Source of the DNA: Oegoconia quadripuncta
Taxonomy: Eukaryota > Arthropoda > Insecta > Lepidoptera > Autostichidae
Length of the DNA: 64,000 nucleotides
Assembly: GCA_949316235.1 (NCBI GenBank)
Contig: OX438743.1
Span: 36,301,242 to 36,365,241, forward strand
Reading direction: 5' to 3'
The notes beneath the pieces are model-generated. The model made no database searches, was not told the origin of the DNA, and saw only the letters and a program-made list of their open reading frames with translations. Within the stretch, counting starts at the first letter, position 1. Every line of letters begins with the position of its first letter. The translations under genes and the position numbers were made by a program. Positions 53,725-64,000 of the stretch are shown in pieces.

Positions 53725-53890
53725 GCATTAGTTTGTAGGTTAAAAGCTAAATATCTTCGTAACGGCTTAACCGATTTCTATCAAACATGTTTAAGAACGT
53801 ATCTCTTTAGTTATAGGTTTAATCTTTAGTATAAAAAATTTAAAAATTAGAAATCTCGATGGTTTTTCGCTACCAAATTTACTATTGATT
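53725..53890 (+). repeat. Probable retroelement-derived repeat
   Basis: 'agctaaatatcttcgtaacg', 'gcttaaccgatttctatcaa' resemble a block also seen diverged at 57405-57440 ('ggttaagccgtttcgaagat'). Confidence 0.4.
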
Positions 53891-53972
53891 ACTTTGATAC
53901 CCGTAAATAAACACACATCGCATTTTGTATTTTTAAATCTATAAAGTTACCAAGATATATTATCTATCTACA

Positions 53973-54010
53973 GATGTCACAAAATCCTATATAGGTTATC
54001 CGAATACCGA
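53973..54010 (+). repeat. Apparent empty site for MITE copy 1
   Basis: 'tgtcacaaaatcctatatag' followed by 'gttatccgaataccg'. It matches the left flank (11778-11793) and right flank (12140-12160) of the MITE at 11794-12139, joined with only one TA. So this is the same older repeat without the insertion. Confidence 0.75.
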
Positions 54011-54230
54011 AGATAATAATTATGGAAACACCTAACAGATTTTAAAATGTCATGTCAGTAGTTATCATTCATTGAATAAAGTGAAATTGACAGTCATTTA
54101 TTTGCCAAAATCAGGAAGCATTAAAAACGAAAATCATCTAGAAAATGTATTCGAAATTCAAAACTTTCCGATATCGAATTAAATATCGATTGTTGAACAG
54201 TTTAGAATAGGAAGGCAGTACTTTTTGAAA

Positions 54231-54515
54231 TTATATAAATAAAAAGTATTCGCCCACGGCATACCAAGACGTTGACCCACGGCCAAGAACCAGGAAAATA
54301 TGATATCTGTAACAAGATTCTTGTAAATATTTAATTAATTTCCTCAAATTGTTTGATTCGTAATTGTTTACTTCTAAACCATCCTTAAGTTGTATCAATT
54401 TGATTTGAGTTTCGTTCAAGAATTCAGATTGCTCGCAGCGACTAGAAAATATATTAGCAATTCTGTGAACTTGAGTCGACCATTTTAGGAGATCATTATT
54501 ATTCTTCCACTCTTT
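54231..54515 (-). CDS. Open frame with coiled-coil character, possible exon
   Basis: A minus-strand frame of about 94 codons from 54515 to a stop at 54231-54233. It is rich in Leu, Asn, Glu and Lys and helical in appearance: NNNDLLKWSTQVHRIANIF, then NETQIKLIQLKDGLEV and NNLRKLIKYLQESCYR. The last ~25 residues look different, so a true exon may end earlier, but no GT donor fits well. No family recognised. Length alone is compatible with chance. Confidence 0.22.
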   Translation of the reverse strand, partial: KEWKNNNDLLKWSTQVHRIANIFSSRCEQSEFLNETQIKLIQLKDGLEVNNYESNNLRKLIKYLQESCYRYHIFLVLGRGSTSWYAVGEYFLFI

Positions 54516-56280
54516 TTAACCAAATACGATTTAACGAGATGGAACGCATCGGGCCGTGAGTAGACCCTTGATTTTGTGGAGCAGACCCACGTTCGGCACG
54601 CCTCAGTTTACTTTGGGACGTAACCTTTCACAAAATTCGACAGCTCCTCCTATACTCTGTACTGCTAACTTATAACGAAGTTCGCTTTAACCTGTCAAAC
54701 TTACTTTTAACTTCTATAAACTAACTTGGACAGATTAAATTGACAAGTAAAATGAACTGAATAAGAACGTTGCGTCGAAATGAAATAGGTAAAATCACAG
54801 CAAACACCAGAAAATTTCCAACTTTGAATTTTTAGCAATGTGTGAATATTTATTTACCCGAGAGAATTTTTGTCGGAATGTTTTTTAAAATAAATTTACG
54901 GCGGAGTTTTGGAAACTCGATTTCCATAGGTATGTAAATTAATATTTTGCGGTTGTGATTTTGTTGGCATTAAGCGAGACCATGAGATTCCCGTGCCTTC
55001 ATACATTTTTCAGACAATTCTTTATGTACCCTAACCTCCAGATTTGTTGTACGATAATTGAGAGCTTACTTTTCGAATTCGTCCACGTAGACAATCAATC
55101 AATCAATCATTTATTTGCAAGAAATCAATACATAGGGATCTTAGAAGTGTAATTTCAGAAATTGTATTCAACCTGCGTGCAGGCGTGCAAATCTTAAATT
55201 TATAAAGTAGATAGGTAAGTACTTAGGAAGATAGAAACTAAAACTAGCGGTGGCTAACAAATTAAACAAGCTCACAGGCAAAATATTCATTAAAGTCGTA
55301 AAAACATTTTTCGATCACAGCCAGTCAAAATTGTCTTGAAGTTCTTGACCTCCAATAACCTAATGTGATTAGGGAGAGTATTGTAAATTTTTATACTCAT
55401 ATGGAATGTATGTATTTTCCCAACCTGATATCACTTGGCGACTGTCAAATTATACCTGTAATTACCAGAAATAATAGTAGGGCTTATGTATTTGTAAGTC
55501 AATACCTATAATCAAACTACTCGAAAAGGGAAAAAAGCTACCCAAGAAACCCTTTTAAGTAAAAGGTACCTCATTATTTCCATTTCAAGCGTTTACAAGT
55601 TATCGGCACATAAGTGAAACGTCAATTAAAAGTTAACTAAAAGGTATTTACGAAAGACTTGGAAAATATAATTCAATTTAATTCACTTTGCATTTCCACG
55701 CTTCATTGCACACACCCGGTATAATGCAAACAATGATTAAAACTGCTGGCATCGCAATGCTCCTGAAAGACTTGAAACTTGTCCAAGTTTTAACGAATTT
55801 TATTTTGCAAATAAATAAAGCCTCTGTTACTACCTATTAAGCTATATCGTGACGTCAATACGGCCGATAATGCTTCACGTATTTTATTCCAACAATATTT
55901 TTCTGTTTGATGTGTCAGCGGGATATTTATGTACGTTCCCGTATTTACGACAGTAATCCATTAGTTTTCAACTACATATTGTTTTTTGCTGATTGCAACA
56001 AATCGGGAACAATTGAAGTTGACAATGAACTTCTACGCTAAATATTTAATTTATGTCACTTTTAAGTCTTTTGATAATTGTATCTATACGACTTGATACT
56101 AATTAATTACTATATTTTCTCTAAGAGGACTACCCCCGTAGATAAGTGGCAAACGTTTCTATTATGACAAACGCTAACGCTTCGACTCACGTAACTGATT
56201 GGCTATCAACAGTTTGCTATTTATAGACAGCCAAGTGATGCGTTAGCGTTTATCATCATAGAAACGTGGCAAACTCCTCC
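54516..56280. other. Unique-looking AT-rich sequence
   Basis: Contains a short (CAAT)n run at 55097-55112. 56140-56270 holds an imperfect palindrome ('gtggcaaacgtttctattatg' against 'catcatagaaacgtggcaaa' read inverted). No gene recognised. Confidence 0.4.
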
Positions 56281-56352
56281 TAGGGGAGCTGGAGACTCAT
56301 TTGATCACAATATCACCAGGAGGAAAGAGTAGCACGCGATTTCAGTAAATAG
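56281..56352 (-). repeat. Repeat F fragment
   Basis: 'ctggagactcatttgatcac', 'aatatcacc' and 'gcacgcgatttcagta' follow the repeat F order. It adjoins a SINE-C copy. Confidence 0.5.
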
Positions 56353-56508
56353 TTTCTCACGATGTTTCCCTTTACCGTTTAAGAGCAGTTGGATAAATGC
56401 ACATAAGTAATTAAATTAAATTTAAAAACTCATTGGTTGCCTAGGAATTGAACTCAGACCTCCCAAATTGGGAGACCGCGTCTTAACCGCTGAGCCACCG
56501 ACGACGCT
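56353..56508 (-). mobile_element. SINE-C, 3'-truncated
   Basis: Reverse complement has head 'gtcggtggctcagcggttaa' and box B 'ctgagttcaattcctagg', then the 'tttatccaactgctcttaaa' block. It stops within the body. Confidence 0.8.
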
Positions 56509-56659
56509 CCGATAAAAGCAATATAAGGTTTAAATTACAAGGCGAACTGACAAGTTCATCTCTGTAGGTGGCGATTCATTTCATGTAATGTTAATCCAAA
56601 GCATCTTTGTCCAGACGAATCGCAGTTAATGCGTGCTCTGATTTGGTTTCGGTTTTTTA

Positions 56660-56890
56660 GGTTTCCGTAGTCAACAAGGAATCCTTATAGTATCGCCGTG
56701 CCAATCTGTCTGTTTGTCCAATGCTGAGCTCAGAGGCTTTTAGTACTAGAAAGCTGTAACTTGGCATGGTTGGGTATACATATAGTCACGCCGACAAAGT
56801 GGTACAATAAAATCGTAAGAAAATATATTTTTACCTTTTATTTTTGTACCCTATCATGTGGTATTTGATAGTCCAGTGTGCCTAAAAGCT
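56660..56890 (+). repeat. Interspersed repeat, 'ggtttccgtagtcaac' type
   Basis: 'tttccgtagtcaacaaggaa', 'tatagtatcgccgtgcc', 'gtctgtttgtcc', 'agtactagaaagctgtaact' and 'cacgccgacaaagtgg' in order. I recognise this as a common lepidopteran repeat. A diverged copy lies at 34400-34545. Confidence 0.6.
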
Positions 56891-56900
56891 AAACGGTTAG

Positions 56901-57246
56901 TTTTTTTTTATGCACAATGGGCTTGTACTTCACAATAATCACATAATCACACCTCGAGGTCAAATCACACCTGATGTTAAGTAAAGATGAATTCAAAAGT
57001 GGATGCGTACTGACCGTGAAACCCCAACACATTTGGGGAGCTGGCTATCTTATCTTTGACAACAGGAACACAACAATGCTGCTTGGCGGCTGATTTAGAT
57101 AAGATGGTGGTAGCTAGCCAGGCGGACATTTAAAATGCCCTACCACCAACCAAACCGAGTACTTAAACATGTACCCAGCTGGGGATCGAACCCGCGACCT
57201 CCGAATCGTAAACCCAATGTTGTTTTACATTGCGCCACGAAGGCGG
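56901..57246 (-). mobile_element. SINE-A, full length
   Basis: Complete from poly-T (56901) to the head ('gcgccacgaaggcgg'). Contains an internal duplication near 56933-56965 ('aatcacacc' twice) and a short deletion at 57072. Box B is intact. Confidence 0.9.
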
Positions 57247-57289
57247 CGAATAAACGAGAGGTGCATGATTCTTGGCCATGGTTGATGAA

Positions 57290-57530
57290 AATCGATTAAG
57301 TTAGCTTTTAACATAGGTTTTTGGTGTATTTCGATGATAATAGTCTTTCGAGGATTTTAATTTTTGCAATATTTAAGATTAAACTCGGGGATAACTACTT
57401 AGCCATGTTTGAATAAAATCGGTTAAGCCGTTTCGAAGATATTCTTTTAAAACAGTTGGTTCGGTTTATCTGGATGATATAATCGCCTGTTTTCTGGGGG
57501 GATTTCTTAATTTTCAATGCATGGGTATTT
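57290..57530 (+). repeat. Probable retroelement-derived repeat
   Basis: 'aaaatcggttaagccgtttc' and two weaker echoes of it (57290 'aaaatcgattaag') suggest an old element related to 53725-53890. Confidence 0.35.
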
Positions 57531-57683
57531 TCAAAATCTGTTGAACTATTTACAAGAGATTAAATTAAATAAATATTTTCACGTCAGCAAGCTCCATTGT
57601 TGACATCTTACATACGAAAACTGGGGTGTTAAACGAAAATTAATTTAATAAAAGGAACCGGAGATCACTAACCTACTTTGCAG

Positions 57684-57756
57684 ATTTTGGCCAAACCCGA
57701 ACGATGCAGACATGATAAGTAGCACCCTCAGTGCGGCGAAGTGTGAAGTTTTCTAA
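57684..57756 (+). other. Possible short terminal exon
   Basis: A good acceptor (ctaacctactttgcag, ending 57683) precedes a 24-codon frame to TAA (57754-57756) reading PNPNDADMISSTLSAAKCEVF. Codon choice looks coding-like, but the stretch is too short to be confident. Confidence 0.15.
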
Positions 57757-58889
57757 TTTATTACTGTGTAAGTTGGAAAAGAACTTTTCAACTTAAGGTC
57801 AGTCCCTGATGGGTACTTACAGAAAGCGTTATTCGGTAGGTAATATACATCTTATCAAGGGACGCTCACCCGCTGTGCCCACGAGCGTAAATCTTGCCTT
57901 TACGGCCTCACCTGTCGATGGAATAATTTACTGCCGGCTTAAAACTTCCCCCCAAAAGGAAATCCCAAACACTTCTCAAGAAATAACTGAATAAGAAATT
58001 TTCGATTGTGCGAACATCAGTGGCGCCCGTCCCTTGACTTGACAGTAGGGAAATTTGAACTTAAACCTTTTCTATTAGAATAAATAAAATACGGAATGCG
58101 AGGTGCGATCGCGGATTTCCAAGTGAAAATTGGAAGCGAAAATACGTTATGTGGAGGCAAAACGGCGAGGCGGAAAGGTGTTATTAAACGAAATAACGAG
58201 AGAGTAAAATTATGGCAATTATTCACTTATCCTGTCGCTTTGCACATTTTATATACTTTAATACTAAAGTGTATTACAGTCATACAAGTCGATTCGTCCG
58301 GTTTGTATTTGTTGCACTTTCCGTTTAGAGGTAATAAAGTGCTGACAATTCAATTCAATCTTTTATTTTAAACAGAAATACAATTGAATTGTAATGGACG
58401 AGCTGACAAAGTAAGAGAACCTTCGAACACAGGAAAATATGTACCGCCATTAATACCAAATTCTGATTGGAATGTGTACCAGGAATCTGAGATTTTTTTA
58501 ATTAACCTGTTCCCGATACTCCGAATCGTTTTGATTGTTCATTCTGACACAATCCGTATCTAGGTTGAGAGAACTCAGTGTTTTACCTGTTATACAAGAA
58601 TTTGAACTGTGTGGTATCCCCCAAGGGTGTATAATGGCTTTACTCTTTTTGGTATACGGGAATAACATCAGTCACTAACAAGACTTCCAATTTGTGGTCA
58701 TGATACCACCTTGTTGTTCTAATTTGGCAACTCCATTAATTCTAGAAAAGTATTACCTGATAAATGTAAGTAACGCAAATCCGAGGCGTCTAACCCTTTC
58801 TTTCCGCGAATATTGTAAAGAACGACAATCGTGAGTTCAACGGAATTATTAATGAGAGAAATATTTTGGATACTTACAACAAATATCTA
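57757..58889. other. No gene called
   Basis: Open frames at 57809-57994 and 58096-58371 (plus) and 58017-58226 (minus) have no supporting signals. 58330-58375 ends like a retroposed 3' tail. Confidence 0.35.
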
Positions 58890-58990
58890 CATTTACAAAG
58901 CACAATACTGAATAGGTACAATTAGGCGGCCTTATCACTAAGAGCGATCTCTTCCATGCAACCTTTTGGTGTAGGAGTATAACTTTATAG
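58890..58990 (-). mobile_element. LINE 3'-UTR fragment
   Basis: 'tacaaagcacaatactg', 'taggcggccttatcactaag' and 'gcgatctcttccatgcaacc' are the reverse complement of 25495-25560. Confidence 0.55.
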
Positions 58991-59922
58991 AACAGGTAGG
59001 TTGTGCAAAATAGGGATACAGATATGAAATCATCATCAATATATAATTACTACATAATACCTAATTAATAAACATAAATTAAAACCATACATTTATACAT
59101 ATATGTTACGCAAGTTGAACAATATCTTTTATGAATTATTGTGCGGTTGCCATGGTACCTGAATTATTGCTTACAATAGCCTAGATATGTCTATAGTTGC
59201 GGTTGTATACGAGTATTGTGATGTCGCGTCGGGCTTCCCAATACCGATAGATAAGCAATTTGCAAGTAAAATGCGCGTGTCGGGCGCATGGCAACATCAC
59301 GCCTCTATTTTTATTATTCCCATACAATTTTATTGGGAATACTTTCCTAACTCAATTTCTAACTGAACCTTTTTGCGATGCAATCAAAATAGTAGTGTTC
59401 GCATTAGTTTCATTTTGTGTACAATGGTCTAGCCCTTGATTCTAATTACACTTGATGCAAAGTTAGACGGAAGTTACAGTCTTAACAAAACAATGGGCAT
59501 TGTCAAAATTTTATTACCTACTTTATAGAAAATATTCGTCATTTAATAATTTTATTTTACATTATGTTGATTCATATTATAAAATAGCCCTTATAAATGT
59601 ATTTATTTTTGTTCATGTCTCCATCATATGCATTATAAAGTAATTTCCTTTGTCTATACATGATTAAAAGGACAAATAAGACATAGTGCATCATACACTA
59701 TGAAATGCATTGCGCTCTACGCAGATCGAAAGATTTTATATTTGTAATTGCACCTGTAAGCTAAAGCAAAGGCATTGCCGAGAAATTTAGATAATTGTAA
59801 TGTCTAGATAGCTCCGAGTATACCATTGACAGTTTTTTTGGGTTCTGTACCAAAGTGTACTAAAAGGCGATGGCTGTCTGTCGTCATCTTGAATATTGGG
59901 TCCGAAGAGGGCGGTTGATATA
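58991..59922. other. No recognised gene
   Basis: AT-rich. 59195-59280 is more GC-rich and echoes 13685-13800 in scrambled order. 59417-59480 resembles an old SINE-A tail. Confidence 0.35.
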
Positions 59923-60388
59923 CAGTGTGAATTTAATTTTGTGTAATTTTATTAACTGGTGACGCCACTCTTGATTACGAACAACTTTCCCCAAGGAACT
60001 ATAGTCGAATTCGATCAAAAAAATTCTGAAACCACCGTTAGCAATTTTCGGCTGGTGACCTCCACTCCCGATTTACGAACAACTTTCCACTAGGAACCAT
60101 AACCGAAAAGAGCTGAAAATTGCTGTAGTTTCATACTAAAGGTGGTTTCAGAATGATTTACTTCGAGAGAAAGAAATTATTTATTTGCCAGAATACAGTT
60201 TATAAGGTCTGATAAGAAATTTAGGAATCATGGATATGATATGGTATGGGTATGGTATGGATGGGGATGGATATGTGATGGGTATTCGAAAATTTCTTGA
60301 TCGAATTCGTCTATAATTCTTTGGGGAAAGTTGTTCGTAATCAGGAGTGGAGTCACCAGTTAACACGTATTATTTAAATTTCACCTTG
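59923..60388. mobile_element. TA-inserting MITE, copy 2 (466 bp)
   Basis: Terminal inverted repeats of ~95 bp: left 'cagtgtgaatttaatt' and 'aactggtgacgccactc', right arm reverse complement 'caaggtgaaatttaaat' and 'aactggtgactccactcc'. Flanked by TA (59921-59922 and 60389-60390). A second inverted pair lies inside ('gaaaccaccgtta' and 'taaaggtggtttc'). The stretch at 60180-60300 is absent from copy 1 and includes a GGTATGGTATGG-rich patch. No transposase. Confidence 0.85.
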
Positions 60389-60390
60389 TA

Positions 60391-61246
60391 TATAACTTAT
60401 GTGTTACAAAAAAATAATTCATATATTTGTGGAAAAACAACGATATTCCGTGCTATCATAGTTTTAAAAAATAAACTTCCGTTTGCGGGTCAGAAAATTA
60501 ACTTCATGCAATGTTCAGAACAAAGTACACGTAAAACGTTTTATTGGCAGCGTTTCTACATGTTGAATAACTACTCGAAAATTACCAACTTATAAAATAG
60601 TGCAATAAAGTAACATAGTAAAAAAATAAAATACAAAATAAAAAATACACATTTATAATAAAAAAATTGTCGCAGATCTTACATATTGTCTCTCATCACT
60701 GTCGCAATATAATATTATTATGCTATAACATATAGAGTTTTGACCTGGTTGTTTGCTTTTACGCAATGGAATCCTCAACACGTGAGATGGAATCCTCCTA
60801 GACTCATTGATTTTTTATGATGAACTGGAACCCACGCGTTTGTATACAATCTTACCTGGCTGCAAATATCAATATTCATGACAAAATTTACCCTAATTTA
60901 AAAATTTATAAGAGCAGCGTAGATAATACTCGTAGCATTTTCAGAAAACCTCCCAATGGAGCTAACTCCTATCGCAAGTGGCACGATCTGAAGAATAGCT
61001 GCGGGTGTTTCAGCTCAGTAGATTATCTTGGCTTGAGGCGATCGCACTAGGCACCTCGCCAACTGGCATACTACGGACTGAACGCGAACAATTCATTAGT
61101 ACATCGGATTTGTTAAGATTTATTATCTTTTATCTCTAGAGCTGTAGATACTTACATGAGTACATATGTAATAAATAATAAAACATTAAGGATATTGGTT
61201 TGTTCTTAAACATTCTAGGTGAACCAAATTCAAAAATTGGGTAGTT
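60391..61246. other. No gene called
   Basis: Open frames at 60347-60595 and 60817-61050 (plus) lack support. A minus-strand donor-like GCCAG|GTAAGA near 60858 has no open upstream frame. Confidence 0.35.
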
Positions 61247-61400
61247 GTAGGGCATTTTTTAATGTCGGCCTGACCAGCCCCCATTAGGCAGATAGATCTA
61301 AGTCTGCTTCCAATCATCATAATAGCTTTGTTATATTCTGGCTGTTGTAGATAATATAGCCAGTGCCTCAAATAAGTTGGGAGGCCTGGGCCTCATCCAC
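61247..61400 (+). mobile_element. SINE-A body, diverged
   Basis: 'agggcattttttaatgtcgg', 'cagatagatctaagtctgc', 'atagctttgttatattctgg' and 'agccagtgcctcaaataag' match the SINE-A body in order, with many substitutions. An old copy. Confidence 0.65.
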
Positions 61401-62492
61401 AATCACTGATCTTAGTGACGATAAGACCGATGGTGTGCTCACCTGGGTGCACCGGATTTGCATTAAAGAAGTATATAAACTTTAGGTAAATATTTAGAAA
61501 CAAAATCAATCTAGCCAATGGAAAAGTTCCCATTTTAGGATTTCATTGAATTGTGTTTGAAAAAAAAATACAATTCATTCTAATATACGGATTAATTTGC
61601 ACAATATAATTTACAATATTCTATAATAATAAACAATAATTATACAATTTATTATAAAAAAAAACATAAATAAAAAACTAGCCCCAAGTCTCTGCTTGGT
61701 GGAATGGTGCCCAGAAGGCTGGCCGCGTTGCAATTCTAATATTGCGCACTTCAAATCGTAATTTGTGCAAAGACGCTATCTCAGTTTGTATAAAGTATCT
61801 ACCAAGTTTTGATAAAAATTAGCAAATTGTAAGTCGATCAATTATGTAAGATCTTATAGACCAAGTTGGGCTCAAAATCGACAAAACTGCATCAATTACC
61901 CATCCCAAACTTCTCCACACTACGAAATAAGTGATCTAAAGTTCGAGTATGCATGATATAGGTGAGAGAGTTTTGAATAGCCCATAAGTATTTCAAAGCG
62001 GTTGTAAAGTTAAAAGAAGAACTCTTCGAAATGATACCACATCCGCTACAGTTCCATCCTCGTACTACTCACATCAACAGCCTACAGTAGTCCACTATTA
62101 GAAATAACCCTTTCTATAAATTTTCTTCATATTTCATAGAAGGATTTGATTGCCGCTATCCATTTCGGGTCTGTGCTGTTATGTTTGCGATTCCTCAATT
62201 GTTTTTACGACACCCACGGGAAGAGAGAGTTGGTTCAATTCTACTCGCACGGAACCCCAGGCATCATACTCCTCGCCGCGAAGAAACTTTCAACCACGCA
62301 CCGTCCGCTTTTCACGACCTTTCCAGATGCGTAGCTACTGTGCATTGTGGACCGAACTACCCTCTCATATTTTTCCTTAGAGGGGGGGGTCATCGTGGGA
62401 TCTTTCAAGGGCAGATGAACATAGGTCTCAGTAATAGACACGCATGTATAACCCCTTGGTATTGTATATGTTTATGACTGCGATAATCATTT
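61401..62492. other. No gene called
   Basis: 62205-62245 holds a repeat E fragment ('acacccacgggaagagagag'). Four overlapping frames at 62146-62477 on both strands lie in moderately GC-rich sequence but none is supported. Confidence 0.35.
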
Positions 62493-62689
62493 GTTTTACA
62501 TCTAGTCCCAAACATTAGCAAAGGTTGAACTATGGATACTAATTAACGGATAAACATACATAAATATTTATATAAACATCCATGACACGGGAATAAAATG
62601 TTCGTATTCATCACACAAACATTAAAATTTGCCCCTCGCGGGATTCGAACCGGCAACCTTCCGCAACCGCAACCGCAACCAACCGTAAT
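62493..62689 (-). mobile_element. SINE-B with head replaced by (CAACCG)n
   Basis: Tail, body and box B ('gcgggattcgaaccgg') are intact. The box A half is replaced by about four CAACCG-like units (62660-62689) that appear to have expanded from the 'aaccg' next to box B. Confidence 0.8.
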
Positions 62690-62978
62690 AATACCGTAAT
62701 ATGTTTCTAGTACTCGCAAAAAGGAGTAATTTATGCAATTGTCATGCATAAGATAATCTAAGTGCATAAGGTATGCATTTACTCTTTTCGTACGCAGTTA
62801 GTTAAAATATAACAGAAAATGCGATGATATAACTTGTGCTATAGATAATAAAATTACTTTGTAAGGTACTTCACATCATTTTATCACAATAATCTAAGGT
62901 GCAGTGTTACCATTACAGAAAAGCTTACTCATAATGATTTATCGACATTTAGACAACAGTTAGGTATATTTATAACTA

Positions 62979-63113
62979 GCCAGAGATAAGATAGCCAGTC
63001 CTCCAAATGTGTTGGGGTTTCCAGGTCAGTACGCGTCCACTTTCGACCTCATCTTCACTTAACATCAGGTGTGATTGAGGTCAAGTATCAACCCGTTGTG
63101 CATAAAAAAAAAA
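62979..63113 (+). mobile_element. SINE-A, 5'-truncated
   Basis: Forward copy from 'gccagagataagatagccag' to 'gttgtgcataaaaaaaaaa'. Head missing. Confidence 0.9.
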
Positions 63114-63117
63114 GCCT

Positions 63118-63305
63118 TCGCCTGCTTGGAATAACTTTATCGCAGAAATTTGTTTATCCCGCAGGAACTACTCACTTTATCGGGATAAAAAGTATCCTAT
63201 GTTTTAATCTAGGGTATATTCTACCTACATACCCAAATTTCATTCGCCATGATTGAGCAACAAACAGACAAACATTCAAACTTTCGCATTTATAATTTTG
63301 TATTC
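63118..63305 (+). repeat. Interspersed repeat with 'gggataaaaagtatcctatg'
   Basis: 'aactttatcgcagaaattt', 'atcccgcaggaactact', 'gggataaaaagtatcctatg', 'cccaaatttcat' and 'aaactttcgcatttataat' form the familiar 3' region of a retroposon abundant in Lepidoptera. It abuts the poly-A of the SINE-A copy at 62979-63113. Confidence 0.6.
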
Positions 63306-64000
63306 TTTGTCACCTTGAAACTGTGTAGGCAATTGCCGTCAGATTTTAACGAAACACACGCTACGTGACGGATATGCTACAACTCATAGTAATGTTTAGT
63401 TTGGTCGTACGTAAGATTGGGTTCGCACGCAAGGCTCGCATGTATAAACACATTACAACCGCAACACGACGGCTATGAGATAATGTAATTATATCCCATG
63501 TCCGCCCCCCCTCGTCATTAAAACGGATTTTTACGAAGTATATTAATATTTAACGTTTAACTTGCTTATCATAAAAGGTTTGTTACAAAACGCTTTGATA
63601 TTTATTTAATCTTGTAACGGTCATATTAAAAACGATAATGTAACTGTATTAGATAACCAACACGCACAATAAGGAACTGACAGATTTCTTTGTATTAAAT
63701 GTTACATCGCCTTGCGAGCAAATGTCGAATATCCATTGGCCCTTAGGTTTAGCCCTATTCTTAGGAAAAATAAATATGTAAACTAGTATGAGTGTAAAAC
63801 TGATCGACAGCGTCCTTAATATTACACTGGGATCTTGATATCGTTTTTAATTAAAATTTTATTTAGAACCGACTGTTACATAGTGGTTTGTAGTGTGGTT
63901 GTATATACAACCGTTTACTACAATACTCACTTTCAGTGGATCCTTCAAATGAGGCACAGTTCAACATGCTTATCCATATCCCTTAAAATATACTACATTC
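63306..64000. other. AT-rich sequence, nothing recognised
   Basis: No gene, RNA or repeat could be assigned before the window ends. Confidence 0.4.

Noticed and set aside
1..64000. CRISPR array, operon or phage-like system
   Set aside because: No regularly spaced identical repeats with unique spacers and no prokaryotic gene layout; the tandem arrays seen are minisatellites.

Overview
The window looks like a stretch of a moth or butterfly (Lepidoptera) nuclear genome. It is AT-rich, has no prokaryotic gene organisation, and shows no complete host gene. It is dominated by interspersed repeats of kinds common in lepidopteran genomes: tRNA-headed SINEs, a 5S-rRNA-headed SINE, worn 3' ends of non-LTR (LINE) retrotransposons, a Helitron and TA-inserting MITEs. 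The order assignment rests on recognition of these repeat types, not on a marker gene. Family letters used here (SINE-A, B, C; repeats E, F, G) are my own labels.

Layout. 1-28 kb: scattered SINEs, MITE copy 1 (11794-12139), several copies of a ~250 bp repeat (E) and a LINE C-terminus (27040-27397). 28.2-30.8 kb: one Helitron with both termini, minus strand. It keeps only the helicase C-terminus plus two adjacent expanded minisatellites. 31-44 kb: more SINE and LINE debris, a GC-rich island (41011-41230) and weak exon candidates. 44.6-53.7 kb: three reverse-transcriptase C-terminal fragments, SINEs with target-site duplications, a SINE nested in another SINE (48655-49225) and a foldback palindrome (50326-50670). 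53.7-64 kb: an apparent empty site for the MITE (53973-54010), MITE copy 2 (59923-60388) and old repeats.

How the parts relate. The 5S-headed SINE and tRNA-headed SINE-C share a 3' module ending in GATGAT repeats that resembles the end of RTE-like LINEs whose fragments are also here. SINE-A and repeat F share a different 3' module. This fits modular SINEs that borrow LINE tails for retroposition.

Host coding content is uncertain. Possible exons are given at low confidence: 12309-12662, 21426-21647, 36865-36995 with 37054-37094, 39360-39559 with 40796-40936, 54231-54515 (all minus strand) and 57684-57756 (plus). At this base composition several open frames of about 100 codons are expected by chance in 64 kb, so none is asserted as a gene. 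I found no CRISPR array, rRNA gene, functional tRNA gene or undescribed multi-gene system.
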